Shown here: positions 8,271-17,228 of the stretch, in pieces
Position numbering within the stretch: position 1 is the first letter of the stretch
Layout: each line of letters opens with the position of its first letter
NCBI RefSeq assembly: GCF_001655685.1
Contig: NZ_LYVF01000137.1
Location: 124,001-188,000 of the forward strand
Direction: 5' to 3'
From: Desulfotomaculum copahuensis
GTDB taxonomy: Bacteria; Bacillota; Desulfotomaculia; Desulfotomaculales; Desulfovirgulaceae
Length of the DNA stretch: 64,000 bases
Position numbers and translations under genes: made by a program
The notes under the pieces: model-generated
The model's input: only the letters and a program-made list of their open reading frames with translations
Database searches by the model: none
What the model was told of the DNA's origin: nothing

Positions 8271-9332
8271 GTGTCTACAGGCGGGAGGGGAATGGCAACG
8301 GTTAAAATCGAAAGTTTGAGCAAGGTGTATTCCACCCGTGACGGCAGCCAAATCCAGGCGCTGCAGGATATCAACCTGGACATCCCGGACGGGGAGATCT
8401 TCGGCATCATCGGCTTGAGCGGAGCCGGCAAGAGCACCCTCATCCGGTGCATCAACATGCTGGAAAGGCCGACCACCGGCCGGGTAATCGTAGACGGCCG
8501 GGATCTGACGGCATTGCCGTCAAAGGAACTGCGCCACGCCCGGCGGCAGATCGGCATGATCTTCCAGCAATTCAACCTGCTCTCGTCCCGTACAGTAGCC
8601 GGTAATGTGGCCTTTCCCCTGGAGATCGCCGGGATCCCCCGGACCGCGGTCCGGCAGCGGGTGAACAATCTACTGGATATGGTCGGACTGGCTGAAAAAG
8701 CGGATGTTTATCCGGCCGAGCTTTCCGGCGGGCAAAAACAGCGGGTGGGGATTGCCCGGGCGCTGGCCAGCGAACCGCGGCTGCTTTTATGCGATGAACC
8801 GACTTCCGCCCTGGATCCGCAAACCACCGGCTCCATCCTGCACCTGCTGCAGGAAATCAATAAAAAACTGGACCTGACCATCATCATCATCACCCACGAG
8901 ATGCAGGTAATCAAGGAAATCTGCGACCGGGTGGCCGTGATTGATCAGTCGCGGATCGTGGAAGCAGGCTCCGTACTGGATATATTCACCGCCCCGCAAA
9001 CTAAAACGGCGCGGGAATTTGTCAAAAGCGTTTTAAATACGGCCATACCGGAAGAGGTCAGGCAAAACCACCGTCCGCCCGAAACCGGCGAAAGCAGGCT
9101 GGTGCGCATTTCCTTCATCGGCCGGTCGGCCGGTCAACCGGTCATCTCAACAATGATTAAAGAATTTGGGGTTCACGCCAACATCCTGTTTGGTAAAATT
9201 GATCACATCAAAAGCACTCCCTTCGGCACCCTGACCCTGGAACTGATTGGACCGCCTGCCGACATCGAAGCCGCGGTCGGCTTCCTGCGCCGGCAGCAAT
9301 TGAATATTGAGGTGTTGAGCGAAAATGAGTGA
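8271..9332 (+). CDS. metN: MetN, methionine ABC importer ATPase
   Basis: A 353-residue ATPase with Walker A (GLSGAGKSTLIRC), signature (LSGGQKQRVGIARAL), Walker B (LLLCDEPTSALDP) and the switch His in ITHEM. The last ~75 residues, beginning near RLVRISFIGRS, form the NIL/ACT-like domain that binds methionine and inhibits the pump in MetN proteins. The GTG at 8271 has AGAGGTG 5-6 nt upstream; an ATG at 8292 (MATVKIESLSKVY) gives the more usual N-terminus with a very close GGGAGGGG. Either is possible. The stop overlaps metI by 8 nt. Confidence 0.95.
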   Translation: MSTGGRGMATVKIESLSKVYSTRDGSQIQALQDINLDIPDGEIFGIIGLSGAGKSTLIRCINMLERPTTGRVIVDGRDLTALPSKELRHARRQIGMIFQQFNLLSSRTVAGNVAFPLEIAGIPRTAVRQRVNNLLDMVGLAEKADVYPAELSGGQKQRVGIARALASEPRLLLCDEPTSALDPQTTGSILHLLQEINKKLDLTIIIITHEMQVIKEICDRVAVIDQSRIVEAGSVLDIFTAPQTKTAREFVKSVLNTAIPEEVRQNHRPPETGESRLVRISFIGRSAGQPVISTMIKEFGVHANILFGKIDHIKSTPFGTLTLELIGPPADIEAAVGFLRRQQLNIEVLSENE

Positions 9333-9987
9333 ATGGACGGGCGAATTACTGCACATGGTCGCCCAGGGCACACTGGAAACCATTTATATGGTCACAGTTT
9401 CCGTGGTGGTTTCCTATATCTTCGGCCTACCGCTGGGTGTTATCCTGCTCATTACCGGTGAAGGGCAAATTAAACCCAACCCCCGCCTGTACCAGTTACT
9501 GGGGACGCTGGTGAACATCGGCCGCTCCTTCCCCTTTATTATCTTGTTAATCGCCATCATTCCTTTCACCCGGCTGATTGTGGGTACCTTCATCGGTACC
9601 ACGGCATCCATCGTACCTTTGTCCGTGGGCGCCATTCCTTTTGTCGCCCGTTTGGTGGAAACCTCCATGCGGGAAATCCCCCGGGGGGTGATCGAGGCGG
9701 CCCAGGCCATGGGTGCTTCCACCTGGCAGATCATCACCCGGGTACTTGTGCCGGAGGCCATGCCTTCCCTGGTGGCCGGCTTCGTGCTGACCACCATCAC
9801 TCTGGTCGGTTATTCGGCCATGGCCGGCGTGGTGGGGGGGGGTGGTCTGGGCACCCTGGCATATCAATACGGTTTTCAGCGCTATCAAAACGACATGATG
9901 GTCGTGACAGTGATTTTATTGATTATTTTAGTCCAGCTAATTCAAATGGTGGGTGATTATGTCACGGCCCGGGTCAACAAACGGTAG
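9325..9987 (+). CDS. metI: MetI, methionine ABC importer permease
   Basis: A 220-residue membrane protein with five hydrophobic segments. The binding-protein-dependent transport signature EAAQAMGAS lies about residues 130-140, where MetN docks. It forms the D-/L-methionine channel with MetN as the ATPase and MetQ as the lipoprotein receptor. It overlaps metN by 8 nt (ATGAGTGA), which indicates translational coupling. Confidence 0.95.
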   Translation: MSEWTGELLHMVAQGTLETIYMVTVSVVVSYIFGLPLGVILLITGEGQIKPNPRLYQLLGTLVNIGRSFPFIILLIAIIPFTRLIVGTFIGTTASIVPLSVGAIPFVARLVETSMREIPRGVIEAAQAMGASTWQIITRVLVPEAMPSLVAGFVLTTITLVGYSAMAGVVGGGGLGTLAYQYGFQRYQNDMMVVTVILLIILVQLIQMVGDYVTARVNKR

Positions 9988-10008
9988 CAGTAAAGGAGGA
10001 GGTAAAAA

Positions 10009-10824
10009 ATGAAGAAGATTCTGGCCCTGCTCTTTTCTTTAGCCCTGCTGGGAGTTGTTCTGGCCGGCTGCGGCCAGCAAAAAGCGGCACAGAACGGAGC
10101 GGCGAAAAATGAAATCACCGTGGGCGCCACCGCCCGTCCGCATGCCGAGATACTGGAAAAAGTCAAGCCCATCCTGGCCAAAGAGGGCATTACCTTAAAC
10201 ATCAAAACTTTCAATGACTATGCGCAGCTCAACCCCGCCCTGGCGGACAAGCAAATCGACGCCAACTTTTTTCAACATATTCCCTACCTGGATGACTATA
10301 ACCAGAAGACAGGTAAAAACCTGGTCTACATCGCCAAAGTACACGTAGAACCAATGGGTGTTTATTCTAAGAAGTTTAAAAACGTCAGCGACCTGAAAAA
10401 TGCCAAAACCATTGCCATCCCCAACGACGCCACCAACGGCGGCCGCGCACTGATGCTGCTGGAGAAGGCGGGGATCATCAAATTAAAAGCGGGTAAAGGG
10501 ATTATGGCCACCAGGATGGACATCGTGCAAAAACCGGCCGGCTTGAACATCCAGGAACTGGACGCCGCCATGCTGCCCCGGGCGCTGTCCGATGTCGACG
10601 CGGCCGTAATCAACGGCAACTATGCTCTGGAGGCGAAATTGAACCCGGTCAAGGACGCCATTTTCCTGGAAGACAAGAGTTCCCCCTTTGCCAATGTACT
10701 GGTAGTCCGTCCGGAGGACAAGGACAACCCGGCGCTGAAGAAATTGGCCGCGGCGTTGAATTCGCCGGAAGTGAAAAAATTCATCGAGGAACAGTATAAA
10801 GGCGCGGTAATCCCGGCCTTTTAA
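10009..10824 (+). CDS. metQ: MetQ, methionine-binding lipoprotein
   Basis: A 271-residue NlpA/MetQ family protein. The N-terminus is a lipoprotein signal (MKKILALLFSLALL) ending in the lipobox LAGC, so Cys is lipidated and the protein is anchored outside the membrane. Family stretches seen include VGATARPHAEIL, NFFQHIPYLDDYN and IPNDATNGGRALMLL. A strong AAAGGAGGAGGT lies just before the ATG. It is the receptor for the MetNI importer and the last gene of that operon. Confidence 0.95.
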   Translation: MKKILALLFSLALLGVVLAGCGQQKAAQNGAAKNEITVGATARPHAEILEKVKPILAKEGITLNIKTFNDYAQLNPALADKQIDANFFQHIPYLDDYNQKTGKNLVYIAKVHVEPMGVYSKKFKNVSDLKNAKTIAIPNDATNGGRALMLLEKAGIIKLKAGKGIMATRMDIVQKPAGLNIQELDAAMLPRALSDVDAAVINGNYALEAKLNPVKDAIFLEDKSSPFANVLVVRPEDKDNPALKKLAAALNSPEVKKFIEEQYKGAVIPAF

Positions 10825-10838
10825 GAGACGACTTTAAC

Positions 10839-10882
10839 CAGTCGGGATAACTCACCGTCCATAGGGCGGTTTTCCCCGACTG
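10839..10882 (+). other. Nested stem-loop after metQ
   Basis: CAGTCGGG (10839-10846) pairs with CCCGACTG (10875-10882). Between them ACCGTCC (10854-10860) pairs with GGGCGGT (10864-10870). The structure begins 15 nt after the metQ stop, has no T run, and precedes the proper terminator. It may protect the 3' end of the mRNA. Confidence 0.45.
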
Positions 10883-10923
10883 AGAACAAGCAACATCAAA
10901 CGGACAAAACAGGTAAGTTTTCA

Positions 10924-10968
10924 ACACTTTCACCTCCGGCCTGCCGCCGGAGGTGAAAGTGTTTTTTT
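10924..10968 (+). terminator. Terminator of metNIQ operon
   Basis: A perfect 17-bp stem (ACACTTTCACCTCCGGC with its complement at 10946-10962) with a 5-nt loop, followed by a run of T. It is a textbook intrinsic terminator. Confidence 0.93.
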
Positions 10969-10991
10969 AATACGCCTAGTGGTCCGGTCAC

Positions 10992-11020
10992 TTGTTCAGC
11001 GGATATGTTTTTGCTACAAT
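10992..11020 (+). promoter_or_regulatory. Promoter of larA-like gene
   Basis: TTGTTC (10992-10997), 17 nt, TACAAT (11015-11020). It lies inside the longest possible reading frame and therefore supports the later translation start of the next gene. Confidence 0.5.
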
Positions 11021-11090
11021 GCATATATCCGGGTACGGTACTGCCGCAATAGGAAAGTCAAAACCAGCTTTTTATGAAAGGATGATTGGT

Positions 11091-12365
11091 TTGCTGCCAC
11101 TCCCTTACGATACCGGCCACCTGTCACTTCCCCTTGAGCCGGGCGACAACGTGCAGGTATTAACTCCCCCTTCCAGCAACTTCCGGCCGCCGGACACACC
11201 GGAGGAAACCGTGCGCCGCGCGCTGGAAAGCCCCCTAGCCTCGCCGCCGTTGCCGGAGTTGGTGCGGGGCAAAAACAAAATTGTGATCATCACCAGTGAC
11301 CACACCCGCCCCGTGCCCAGCCGGATCACACTGCCCATTTTACTGGCGGAAATCAAAAAGGCCAACCCGCAGGCACAAATCACCCTGCTGGTGGCCACCG
11401 GCATGCACCGGCCGTCCACGCCGGAAGAACTGGCGCACAAGTTCGGCCGTCCGGTGCTGGACCGGGTGACGGTGGTCAACCACCGGGCGGAAGCGGACGG
11501 GGAGATGACATTTTTGGGCACCCTTCCATCCGGCGGTGAACTGTGGATCAATCGGCTGGCCGTGGAAGCGGATTTACTCATCGGCGAAGGATTCATCGAA
11601 CCACACTTTTTTGCCGGCTTTTCCGGCGGGCGCAAGAGCGTGCTGCCCGGCATCGCTTCGCGCAAGACCGTCCTGTTCAACCACAACGCCCAATTCATCG
11701 CCAGCCCGTACGCCCGTACCGGCGTCCTGGGAAATAACCCCATTCACAAGGACATGGTCCGGTCGGCTCAACAGGCCAAACTGGCCTTTATCCTCAACGT
11801 GGTGATCAACGCCGGAAAGGAAATCATCCACTGCGTGGCCGGACACCCCCTGGAAGCCCACCATGCCGGATGTGAGTTCGTGCGCAAGATCACCGCCGTC
11901 AAAGCACAGCCGGCCGATATTGTGATCAGCACCAACGGCGGCTACCCCCTGGACCAGAACGTCTATCAGTCGGTAAAGGGCATGACCGCCGCCGAAGCCA
12001 CGGCCAAACCGGACGCAGTGATCATCATGGTTGCCCGCTGCCGGGACGGGCTGGGCGGCGACTATTTCTTCCACCAACTGGCCGATCAGCCCTCACCACA
12101 GGGCACCATGGATAAAATCATGGCCACCCCAAGGGAGGAAACGGTCCTGGACCAGTGGGAATCCCAGATCCTGGCCCGGATTCTGATCAAGCATAAAGTG
12201 ATTATGGTCACCGATCCCTTCCTGGCCGGCTATATACGGCAAATGCACATGGACTGGGCACCCACCCTGGAAGAGGCTTTGTCCAAAGCCAGAGCGGTAA
12301 AAGGCGCGGACGCATCAATCACCGTCATTCCGGACGGGGTGGGCATTATCGTGGAACAGTCGTAG
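11091..12365 (+). CDS. larA: LarA-family nickel-dependent lactate racemase homologue
   Basis: About 424 residues. Family motifs are present in order: SDHTRPVPS, ATGMHRPSTPEE, VNHRAEAD, and IGEGFIEPHFFAGFSGGRK. These include the His and Lys residues that hold the nickel-pincer nucleotide and the Arg that binds the substrate in LarA. LarA interconverts D- and L-lactate; many homologues act on other 2-hydroxy acids, so the substrate is uncertain. The accessory genes larB, larC and larE are not in this window. The TTG at 11091 is preferred because AAAGG lies 9 nt upstream; the ATG at 11082 abuts that AAAGG and is less likely. It has its own promoter. Confidence 0.85.
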   Translation: MLPLPYDTGHLSLPLEPGDNVQVLTPPSSNFRPPDTPEETVRRALESPLASPPLPELVRGKNKIVIITSDHTRPVPSRITLPILLAEIKKANPQAQITLLVATGMHRPSTPEELAHKFGRPVLDRVTVVNHRAEADGEMTFLGTLPSGGELWINRLAVEADLLIGEGFIEPHFFAGFSGGRKSVLPGIASRKTVLFNHNAQFIASPYARTGVLGNNPIHKDMVRSAQQAKLAFILNVVINAGKEIIHCVAGHPLEAHHAGCEFVRKITAVKAQPADIVISTNGGYPLDQNVYQSVKGMTAAEATAKPDAVIIMVARCRDGLGGDYFFHQLADQPSPQGTMDKIMATPREETVLDQWESQILARILIKHKVIMVTDPFLAGYIRQMHMDWAPTLEEALSKARAVKGADASITVIPDGVGIIVEQS

Positions 12366-12374
12366 GGGAATGTT

Positions 12375-12416
12375 AAAAAGGGATAATGCCACCATAGTTT
12401 CCGGCGGCATTATCCC
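12375..12416 (-). terminator. Terminator of EamA gene
   Basis: GGGATAATGCC (12380-12390) pairs with GGCATTATCCC (12406-12416); read on the minus strand the stem is followed by TTTTT (12379-12375). It also lies just after the plus-strand larA stop and may slow that transcript. Confidence 0.8.
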
Positions 12417-12436
12417 CTGGCAAAATGTCACTTCCA

Positions 12437-13345
12437 CTACATCGTTTGAGCCCCGCTGTTGTTCTCTTCCGCCTGGCCCCCGGGCAGGTAGATCAGTGCC
12501 ACCGCCAGCAGAATCAGCGCCCCGCCGGCAAAAAAGTTCCAGTTCAGTGGTTCTTTAAGCCACAGCCAGCCCAGAAACGAACCGACCAGCGGCTGAAAAA
12601 AGAAGAACAGCGAACCGGTGCCCGCATCCATCAAATACATGCCTTTGTTCCAGAGGAAAAAGGCCAGGGCGGTGGACACCACCCCCATGTAGAGCACCCC
12701 CGACCAGACCGGCAGGGCGGGAAAGTGGCCGATGCCGGCCGTAATAAGCTCCCGGGCCGCCACTGGTGTATTGAAGAGCAGGGCAAAGAAGATGGCACAG
12801 GTGGTTACGGTCAGGGAGGAGTAACGCTCCCCGGCCAGCTTGGCGTAAACCGAGAGCAGCGCCCAGGTCACCGCCGCCAGTATAAGCGCCAGGTTGCCGG
12901 AAAGTCTGCCGCTGCCGGCGCCCCCGAAGCCGATCACCACCACCACGCCGGCCGTGGCCAGAAGCACCGCACCTGCTTTGCGTGCCGTCAGTTTTTCCTT
13001 CAAAAGCCAGGTCGCAAAAATGACGATGAACGCCGGCGAGGCGGAAGTGATGATCGCCCCCATATGGGCGTTAGAAAGTTTCGTACCTACAAACTGCGCC
13101 CCAATGGACACAAAGTAACCGATAAAACCAATCCAGGCCAAAAGGCCCAGATCCCTGCGCCGGGGCAGCGGCGTACGATTTACCGCCATGATTAAGGCCA
13201 ATATGATTAAAGCAATGACGTACCGCAACCAGATCAGGGTAAACGGCGGAATAAAGGTCAGCACGTACTTGCTGACCACATACATGCCGCCCCAGATGGC
13301 CGCCGCTAACGAAAGACAGATGGCGCCCAGTATATTTTTATTCAT
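12437..13345 (-). CDS. EamA/DMT-family transporter
   Basis: A 302-residue membrane protein with ten predicted helices in two EamA repeats; the first repeat begins ICLSLAAAIWGGMYVVSKYV and the second covers the C-terminal half. Such proteins export amino acids or other small metabolites; no substrate can be assigned. Starts at 13345, 13348 and 13351 (TTG) are all in frame; 13345 puts GGAGG at 7 nt. The ~130 nt upstream contain a short reading frame and mutually exclusive hairpins described separately, so expression may be controlled in the leader. Confidence 0.88.
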   Translation of the reverse strand: MNKNILGAICLSLAAAIWGGMYVVSKYVLTFIPPFTLIWLRYVIALIILALIMAVNRTPLPRRRDLGLLAWIGFIGYFVSIGAQFVGTKLSNAHMGAIITSASPAFIVIFATWLLKEKLTARKAGAVLLATAGVVVVIGFGGAGSGRLSGNLALILAAVTWALLSVYAKLAGERYSSLTVTTCAIFFALLFNTPVAARELITAGIGHFPALPVWSGVLYMGVVSTALAFFLWNKGMYLMDAGTGSLFFFFQPLVGSFLGWLWLKEPLNWNFFAGGALILLAVALIYLPGGQAEENNSGAQTM

Positions 13346-13359
13346 CATCAAACCTCCGT

Positions 13360-13430
13360 TTAGGGATTTTGATCAGGCTGTAAATCCCTAAGACGGGGCA
13401 TGGCCTTCATCCCCGCAACTTAGGGATGAA
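13360..13430 (-). promoter_or_regulatory. Candidate leader with alternative hairpins ahead of EamA gene
   Basis: Read on the minus strand there are four segments: A TTCATCCCTAAG (13430-13419), B GGGATGAA (13413-13406), C CTTAGGGATTT (13392-13382) and D AAATCCCTAA (13369-13360). A can pair with B (8 bp) or with C (9 bp); C can pair with D (10 bp, loop 12). D ends just before the gene's GGAGG. The sets are mutually exclusive, as in attenuators or riboswitch platforms. No known riboswitch consensus was recognised. Confidence 0.5.
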
Positions 13431-13473
13431 GCATCACCGGACGGTCGTTTTCATAAAGATGACCGAAAAACAT
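13420..13473 (-). CDS. 17-codon upstream ORF in EamA leader
   Basis: ATG at 13473 is preceded by GGAGGGG with 6-nt spacing, among the best SD sites in the window, and encodes MFFGHLYENDRPVMLHP before TAA. Its last codons overlap segment A of the leader hairpins, so ribosomes reading or stalling on it would change the fold. No amino acid is repeated as in classical attenuators. Whether it is translated is inference. Confidence 0.4.
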   Translation of the reverse strand: MFFGHLYENDRPVMLHP

Positions 13474-13699
13474 CAACAGCCCCTCCTTCTGCATTAAAAA
13501 TATCCGGCATATACGGAGCGGCAACCGTTTTTCCCCACCCCGCCCGGCTCTGTACAATACCGGTAATGCAAAACTATTCGGCAGCCGGCGGCAAAATCCT
13601 GCCGTCCGTCCAGACTAAAGCATCTTATGCCCCTCGGACCGGCAGTGTGATCCCCGCTAAACCGGGCGCCGTTTTAATGCCTTATCTAAAGTTTCAAAA

Positions 13700-13724
13700 C
13701 CGGTGTAAAAGCACCGGCTTTTTT
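13700..13724 (+). terminator. Plus-strand terminator-like hairpin
   Basis: CCGGTG (13700-13705), loop 6, CACCGG (13712-13717), then CTTTTTT. No plus-strand gene lies upstream, so it may end readthrough or an unrecognised transcript between 13.4 and 13.7 kb; the rest of 13474-13822 shows nothing recognisable. Confidence 0.5.
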
Positions 13725-13822
13725 AACACAACCTCATAAAAACTTATGACTGCACGGAACCAAATAACTTTATGATGCGTCTAAATAGTATGAAAAGTTT
13801 GAGGGGGTAACTCCGTTTTAGA

Positions 13823-14506
13823 TCAGAGCAGCCGGTAGCCCACTCCCGGCTCGGTGATGATATGCCGCGGCCGGGAAGGATCGGCTTCAATCTTCTGGCG
13901 CAGCTGACCGACGTAAACACGTAAATAGTGCGTGTCGTTTTCACAGCCGGGGCCCCAGACGGCACGCAGCAGCTGCCGGTGGGTAAGCACCTTGCCGGCG
14001 TTGACGGCCAGGTTTTTGATCAGCTCATATTCGGTGGGGGTCAGCTTGACCTCCCGCCCGCCCACGGTAACCCGGCGGCGGGCCAGGTCGAGCACCAGGT
14101 CGTCCAGCTGCACAACCGGTTCGTTTTTCGTCCCGGCCGCATGCCGTAGGGCAGCCCGGATGCGGGCGAGCAATTCACCCATGCTGAATGGTTTGGTCAC
14201 ATAGTCGTCGGCGCCGGCATCCAGGGCGGCAATTTTTTGCTCTTCCCGCTCCTTGACGGAAAGGATGATCACCGGTATTAAAGACCACTCCCGCAGTTGC
14301 TGCAGTACATTTAAACCGTCCAAATCCGGCAGTCCCAGGTCCAGGATAATCAGATCCGGCCGGCTGGTGGCCGCCTTATTCAGCCCTTCTTTGCCGCTGG
14401 CGGCCTCTTCCACTGCATAGCCGTGACCGGAAAGGGCTACTTTCAACAGCCGCCGGATCTGGATTTCATCGTCAACAACCAGCACCCGCGCTCCTTCAAC
14501 AGCCAT
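13823..14506 (-). CDS. kdpE: KdpE response regulator
   Basis: A 227-residue OmpR/PhoB-class regulator. The receiver domain has the acidic pocket in VLVVDDE and the phosphate-accepting Asp near residue 53 (LIILDLGLPD), with Lys in YVTKPF. The C-terminal winged helix contains LTPTEYELIKNLAVNAGKVL. KdpE activates kdpFABC when potassium is low or turgor drops. The ATG at 14506 lies within the 3' end of kdpD (11-nt overlap). The gene closes the kdp operon. Confidence 0.95.
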   Translation of the reverse strand: MAVEGARVLVVDDEIQIRRLLKVALSGHGYAVEEAASGKEGLNKAATSRPDLIILDLGLPDLDGLNVLQQLREWSLIPVIILSVKEREEQKIAALDAGADDYVTKPFSMGELLARIRAALRHAAGTKNEPVVQLDDLVLDLARRRVTVGGREVKLTPTEYELIKNLAVNAGKVLTHRQLLRAVWGPGCENDTHYLRVYVGQLRQKIEADPSRPRHIITEPGVGYRLL

Positions 14507-17213
14507 GCCGGTCACCCGCCCTTCCGTCCGGGACCTCGCCCGGCGCATCGTCTCCCAGGGGCAGGACAAAAGTAATCATTACCCCGCCGGCCGGAATATT
14601 GGCCGCCCAAATCCGCCCGCCGTGGGCTTCAATAATCCCCCGGCAGATGGCCAGGCCCAGCCCGGTGCCGCTGACCTGGCGGGGCGAACGCAGGCGGTAG
14701 AATTTATCAAAAATACGTTCCAAATCCCCTTCCGGAACGGCCGGTCCCCGGTCGGCCACCGCCACCGCCAACTGCCGGGACTGTTGACTGACAGAGATGG
14801 TGATTTCACTGCCCGGACTGGAATATTTCAGCGCATTGTCCAGCAAGTTGACCAGCACCTGCTCGATCAGTACAAAATCGGCCCGCACCAGGGGCAGCCC
14901 GGGTTGAATATCGATCTTCAGCGGGCGGTTCCGCAATGCCTCATCCAGCCTGCCCACGGCCACTCCGATAATGTCCTGGATATCGCACCATTCCCGGTTC
15001 AGGCTTAACAGACCGCTTTCCAGCCGGGCCATATCCAAAAGATTGCTCACAAACCTGTTCATGCGCATGGCCCCCTGCCGGATGGTCTGCAAGAGGTCGC
15101 GGCGGGCCTCCGGGCCGTAAACACCGTCCGCATCCAAAAGCCCGGTTACAGCGCCAATAATGGAGGCCAGGGGAGTGCGCAGGTCGTGGGAAAGGGAATT
15201 GAACAGAGCCGTACGCAGCCGCTCCGACTCCGCCAAAACCCGTGCTTCCTTGGCCCGTTCCGTCAACTGCACCCGGTTTACGGCCACCGCCGCCAGGCCG
15301 GCAAACGCCTCCAACAGGCGCACTTGCTCCGGCGGAAGATGCCTTTCCGGACCAGCGGGGCGGATGCCCAAAACGCCATGGACGCCCTGCTCCGTACGCA
15401 AAGGCAAATAAAGCCGCGCGGCGCCGTTCAAAGTATCCGTCCCCCGGCCCGCCCTTTGTCCCCGCCGGAAAGACCAGTCGGCCACCGCCAGTTCAGATTC
15501 GTCCAAAGAACTCTCCCCGCCGGCCGCCGCACCGGCCCGCAACTCCAGTTTACCATCTTCCGCGGGCAGCAACAACACAACCTCGCTGTCCACGGCCGCG
15601 GAAACTTTTTTTACGATGCTGTCCAAAACCGGTGCCAGTTCGGCCACGGCGGCTATATCCCGGCTCAGGGAATACAGGGCAGCGGTTCTCACCTCCCGGG
15701 TACGGGCGCTCTCCACCTGCTGACGCAAACGGGTGGACAAAGTGCCGGTAAACAGGGCCACCAGCAGAAAAATGACGAAGCTGAAAATATAGCGAATATC
15801 GGCAACCGAAAAACTCAATACGGGCGGCACCAGAAAAAAGTCGAAAGTGATGATCGCCAATGCCGCCGCGGCTATGGCCGGCGGCCTGCCCCATTTAACG
15901 GCGCTGAACAAAACGGGCAGCAAAAAAATCATGGCAATGTTGATCAGACCCAGGAACGGCTTCAAGGGGACGGCCAGAAGTACCACTGCAATAACCATGG
16001 CCATCACCATAAGATAAGGAGTGACTGGAAAATTGAAATTGCCGCCTTTGCGCCGCGGCGCCGGCCCCCGCCCGTGGCCCGGTTCCGGTTGGCCGGGTAT
16101 GACATGTATACTGATCCCCCGGCTGTGCCGGATCACCCGGTCCACCACCGACCCGTGCGTCCATTCCCAAAATTTTGAGTGCAGCGGTTTCCCGATCACG
16201 ATTTGGGATACATTGTGTTTTTGAGCCAGCTCCAGCAGTTCTTCCGCCACATCACTGCCGGAAATATTGACGATTTCCGCGCCCAGCTCTTCAGCCAGAC
16301 GCAGGTTTTTAGCCAGCCGGTCCCGCGCCGCCTCCCCGGCCGGAAAGCGGCGCGGGGTTTCCACATAAACAGCCAGCCATTCCGCCTGAAAGCTCTCGGC
16401 CATGCGCCGGGCAATGCGGATCAGCCGGGCCGAAAAGGGACTGGGGCTGACACAGACCATGACCCGCTCCCCGGAAGGCCAGGGCCCGGCAATACCGTGC
16501 AGGCGCATATAGGCTTCCTTTTGCCGGTCCACCCGCCGGGCGGCGTAGCGCAGGGCCAGTTCGCGCAGGGCATTGATGTTCCCTGGGCGAAAAAATTTTT
16601 TTAGTGCTTCCCTGGCCTGCCCGGGAACGTAAACTTTGCCCTCCTTAAGACGCTGAACCAGCTCTTCCGGCGGAATGTCGACAACCTGCACCCGGGCGCT
16701 TTCCAGAACCCGGTCCGGCACGGTTTCCCGTACCTGCACCCCGGTCACCTGGGCGACGACATCGTTTACACTTTCCAGGTGCTGAATATTCAAGGTGGTA
16801 TAGACGTTGATCCCTGCGGCCAGCAGTTCTTCCACATCCTGATAACGCCGGACATGCCGGGAGCCGGGAATATTGGTATGGGCCAGTTCATCCACCAGGG
16901 CCAGGGTGGGACGGCGCGCCAGCAAAGCGTCCAGATCCATTTCCTGAAACTCTTTATCTTTATAAACAACATGACGGGGCGGAACAACGGTCAGCCCCTT
17001 CAACAAAGCTTCCGTTTCCGCCCGTCCGTGGGTTTCCACCCACCCGGCCACCACATCCACACCTTCGGCCAGCCTGTCCCGGGCCGCCTCCAGCATGGCG
17101 TAAGTTTTGCCCACCCCGGCGGCCGCCCCCAGGAAGACCGTGAGCTTGCCACGGTCTTCCCGGTCCAGGCTGGCCAACAGTGCTTCCGGATCAACCCGTT
17201 TTTCTTTTTCCAT
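14496..17213 (-). CDS. kdpD: KdpD sensor histidine kinase
   Basis: A 905-residue full-length KdpD. In order: the KdpD N-terminal domain with Walker A (GAAAGVGKT, ~residues 29-37), a universal-stress-protein-like domain (~250-370), four close membrane helices (DUF4118, ~400-500), a GAF-like region, the dimerisation domain with the phospho-His in SLSHDLRTPLASIIG (~residue 673), and the ATPase domain with GTGLGLAICRGII. It senses K+ limitation and phosphorylates KdpE. Its start lies 15 nt after the kdpC stop. Confidence 0.97.
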   Translation of the reverse strand: MEKEKRVDPEALLASLDREDRGKLTVFLGAAAGVGKTYAMLEAARDRLAEGVDVVAGWVETHGRAETEALLKGLTVVPPRHVVYKDKEFQEMDLDALLARRPTLALVDELAHTNIPGSRHVRRYQDVEELLAAGINVYTTLNIQHLESVNDVVAQVTGVQVRETVPDRVLESARVQVVDIPPEELVQRLKEGKVYVPGQAREALKKFFRPGNINALRELALRYAARRVDRQKEAYMRLHGIAGPWPSGERVMVCVSPSPFSARLIRIARRMAESFQAEWLAVYVETPRRFPAGEAARDRLAKNLRLAEELGAEIVNISGSDVAEELLELAQKHNVSQIVIGKPLHSKFWEWTHGSVVDRVIRHSRGISIHVIPGQPEPGHGRGPAPRRKGGNFNFPVTPYLMVMAMVIAVVLLAVPLKPFLGLINIAMIFLLPVLFSAVKWGRPPAIAAAALAIITFDFFLVPPVLSFSVADIRYIFSFVIFLLVALFTGTLSTRLRQQVESARTREVRTAALYSLSRDIAAVAELAPVLDSIVKKVSAAVDSEVVLLLPAEDGKLELRAGAAAGGESSLDESELAVADWSFRRGQRAGRGTDTLNGAARLYLPLRTEQGVHGVLGIRPAGPERHLPPEQVRLLEAFAGLAAVAVNRVQLTERAKEARVLAESERLRTALFNSLSHDLRTPLASIIGAVTGLLDADGVYGPEARRDLLQTIRQGAMRMNRFVSNLLDMARLESGLLSLNREWCDIQDIIGVAVGRLDEALRNRPLKIDIQPGLPLVRADFVLIEQVLVNLLDNALKYSSPGSEITISVSQQSRQLAVAVADRGPAVPEGDLERIFDKFYRLRSPRQVSGTGLGLAICRGIIEAHGGRIWAANIPAGGVMITFVLPLGDDAPGEVPDGRAGDRHGC

Positions 17214-17228
17214 CCATAACCACCCGGT

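Noticed and set aside
7982-8668. 228-residue minus-strand frame over the metN start
   Set aside because: It overlaps the well-supported metN on the other strand, has unnatural composition and no recognisable motif.
13411-13420. Third copy of the dispersed repeat (CCCCGCAACTT)
   Set aside because: Only ~11 nt match the repeat and flanking sequence differs; treated as coincidence.
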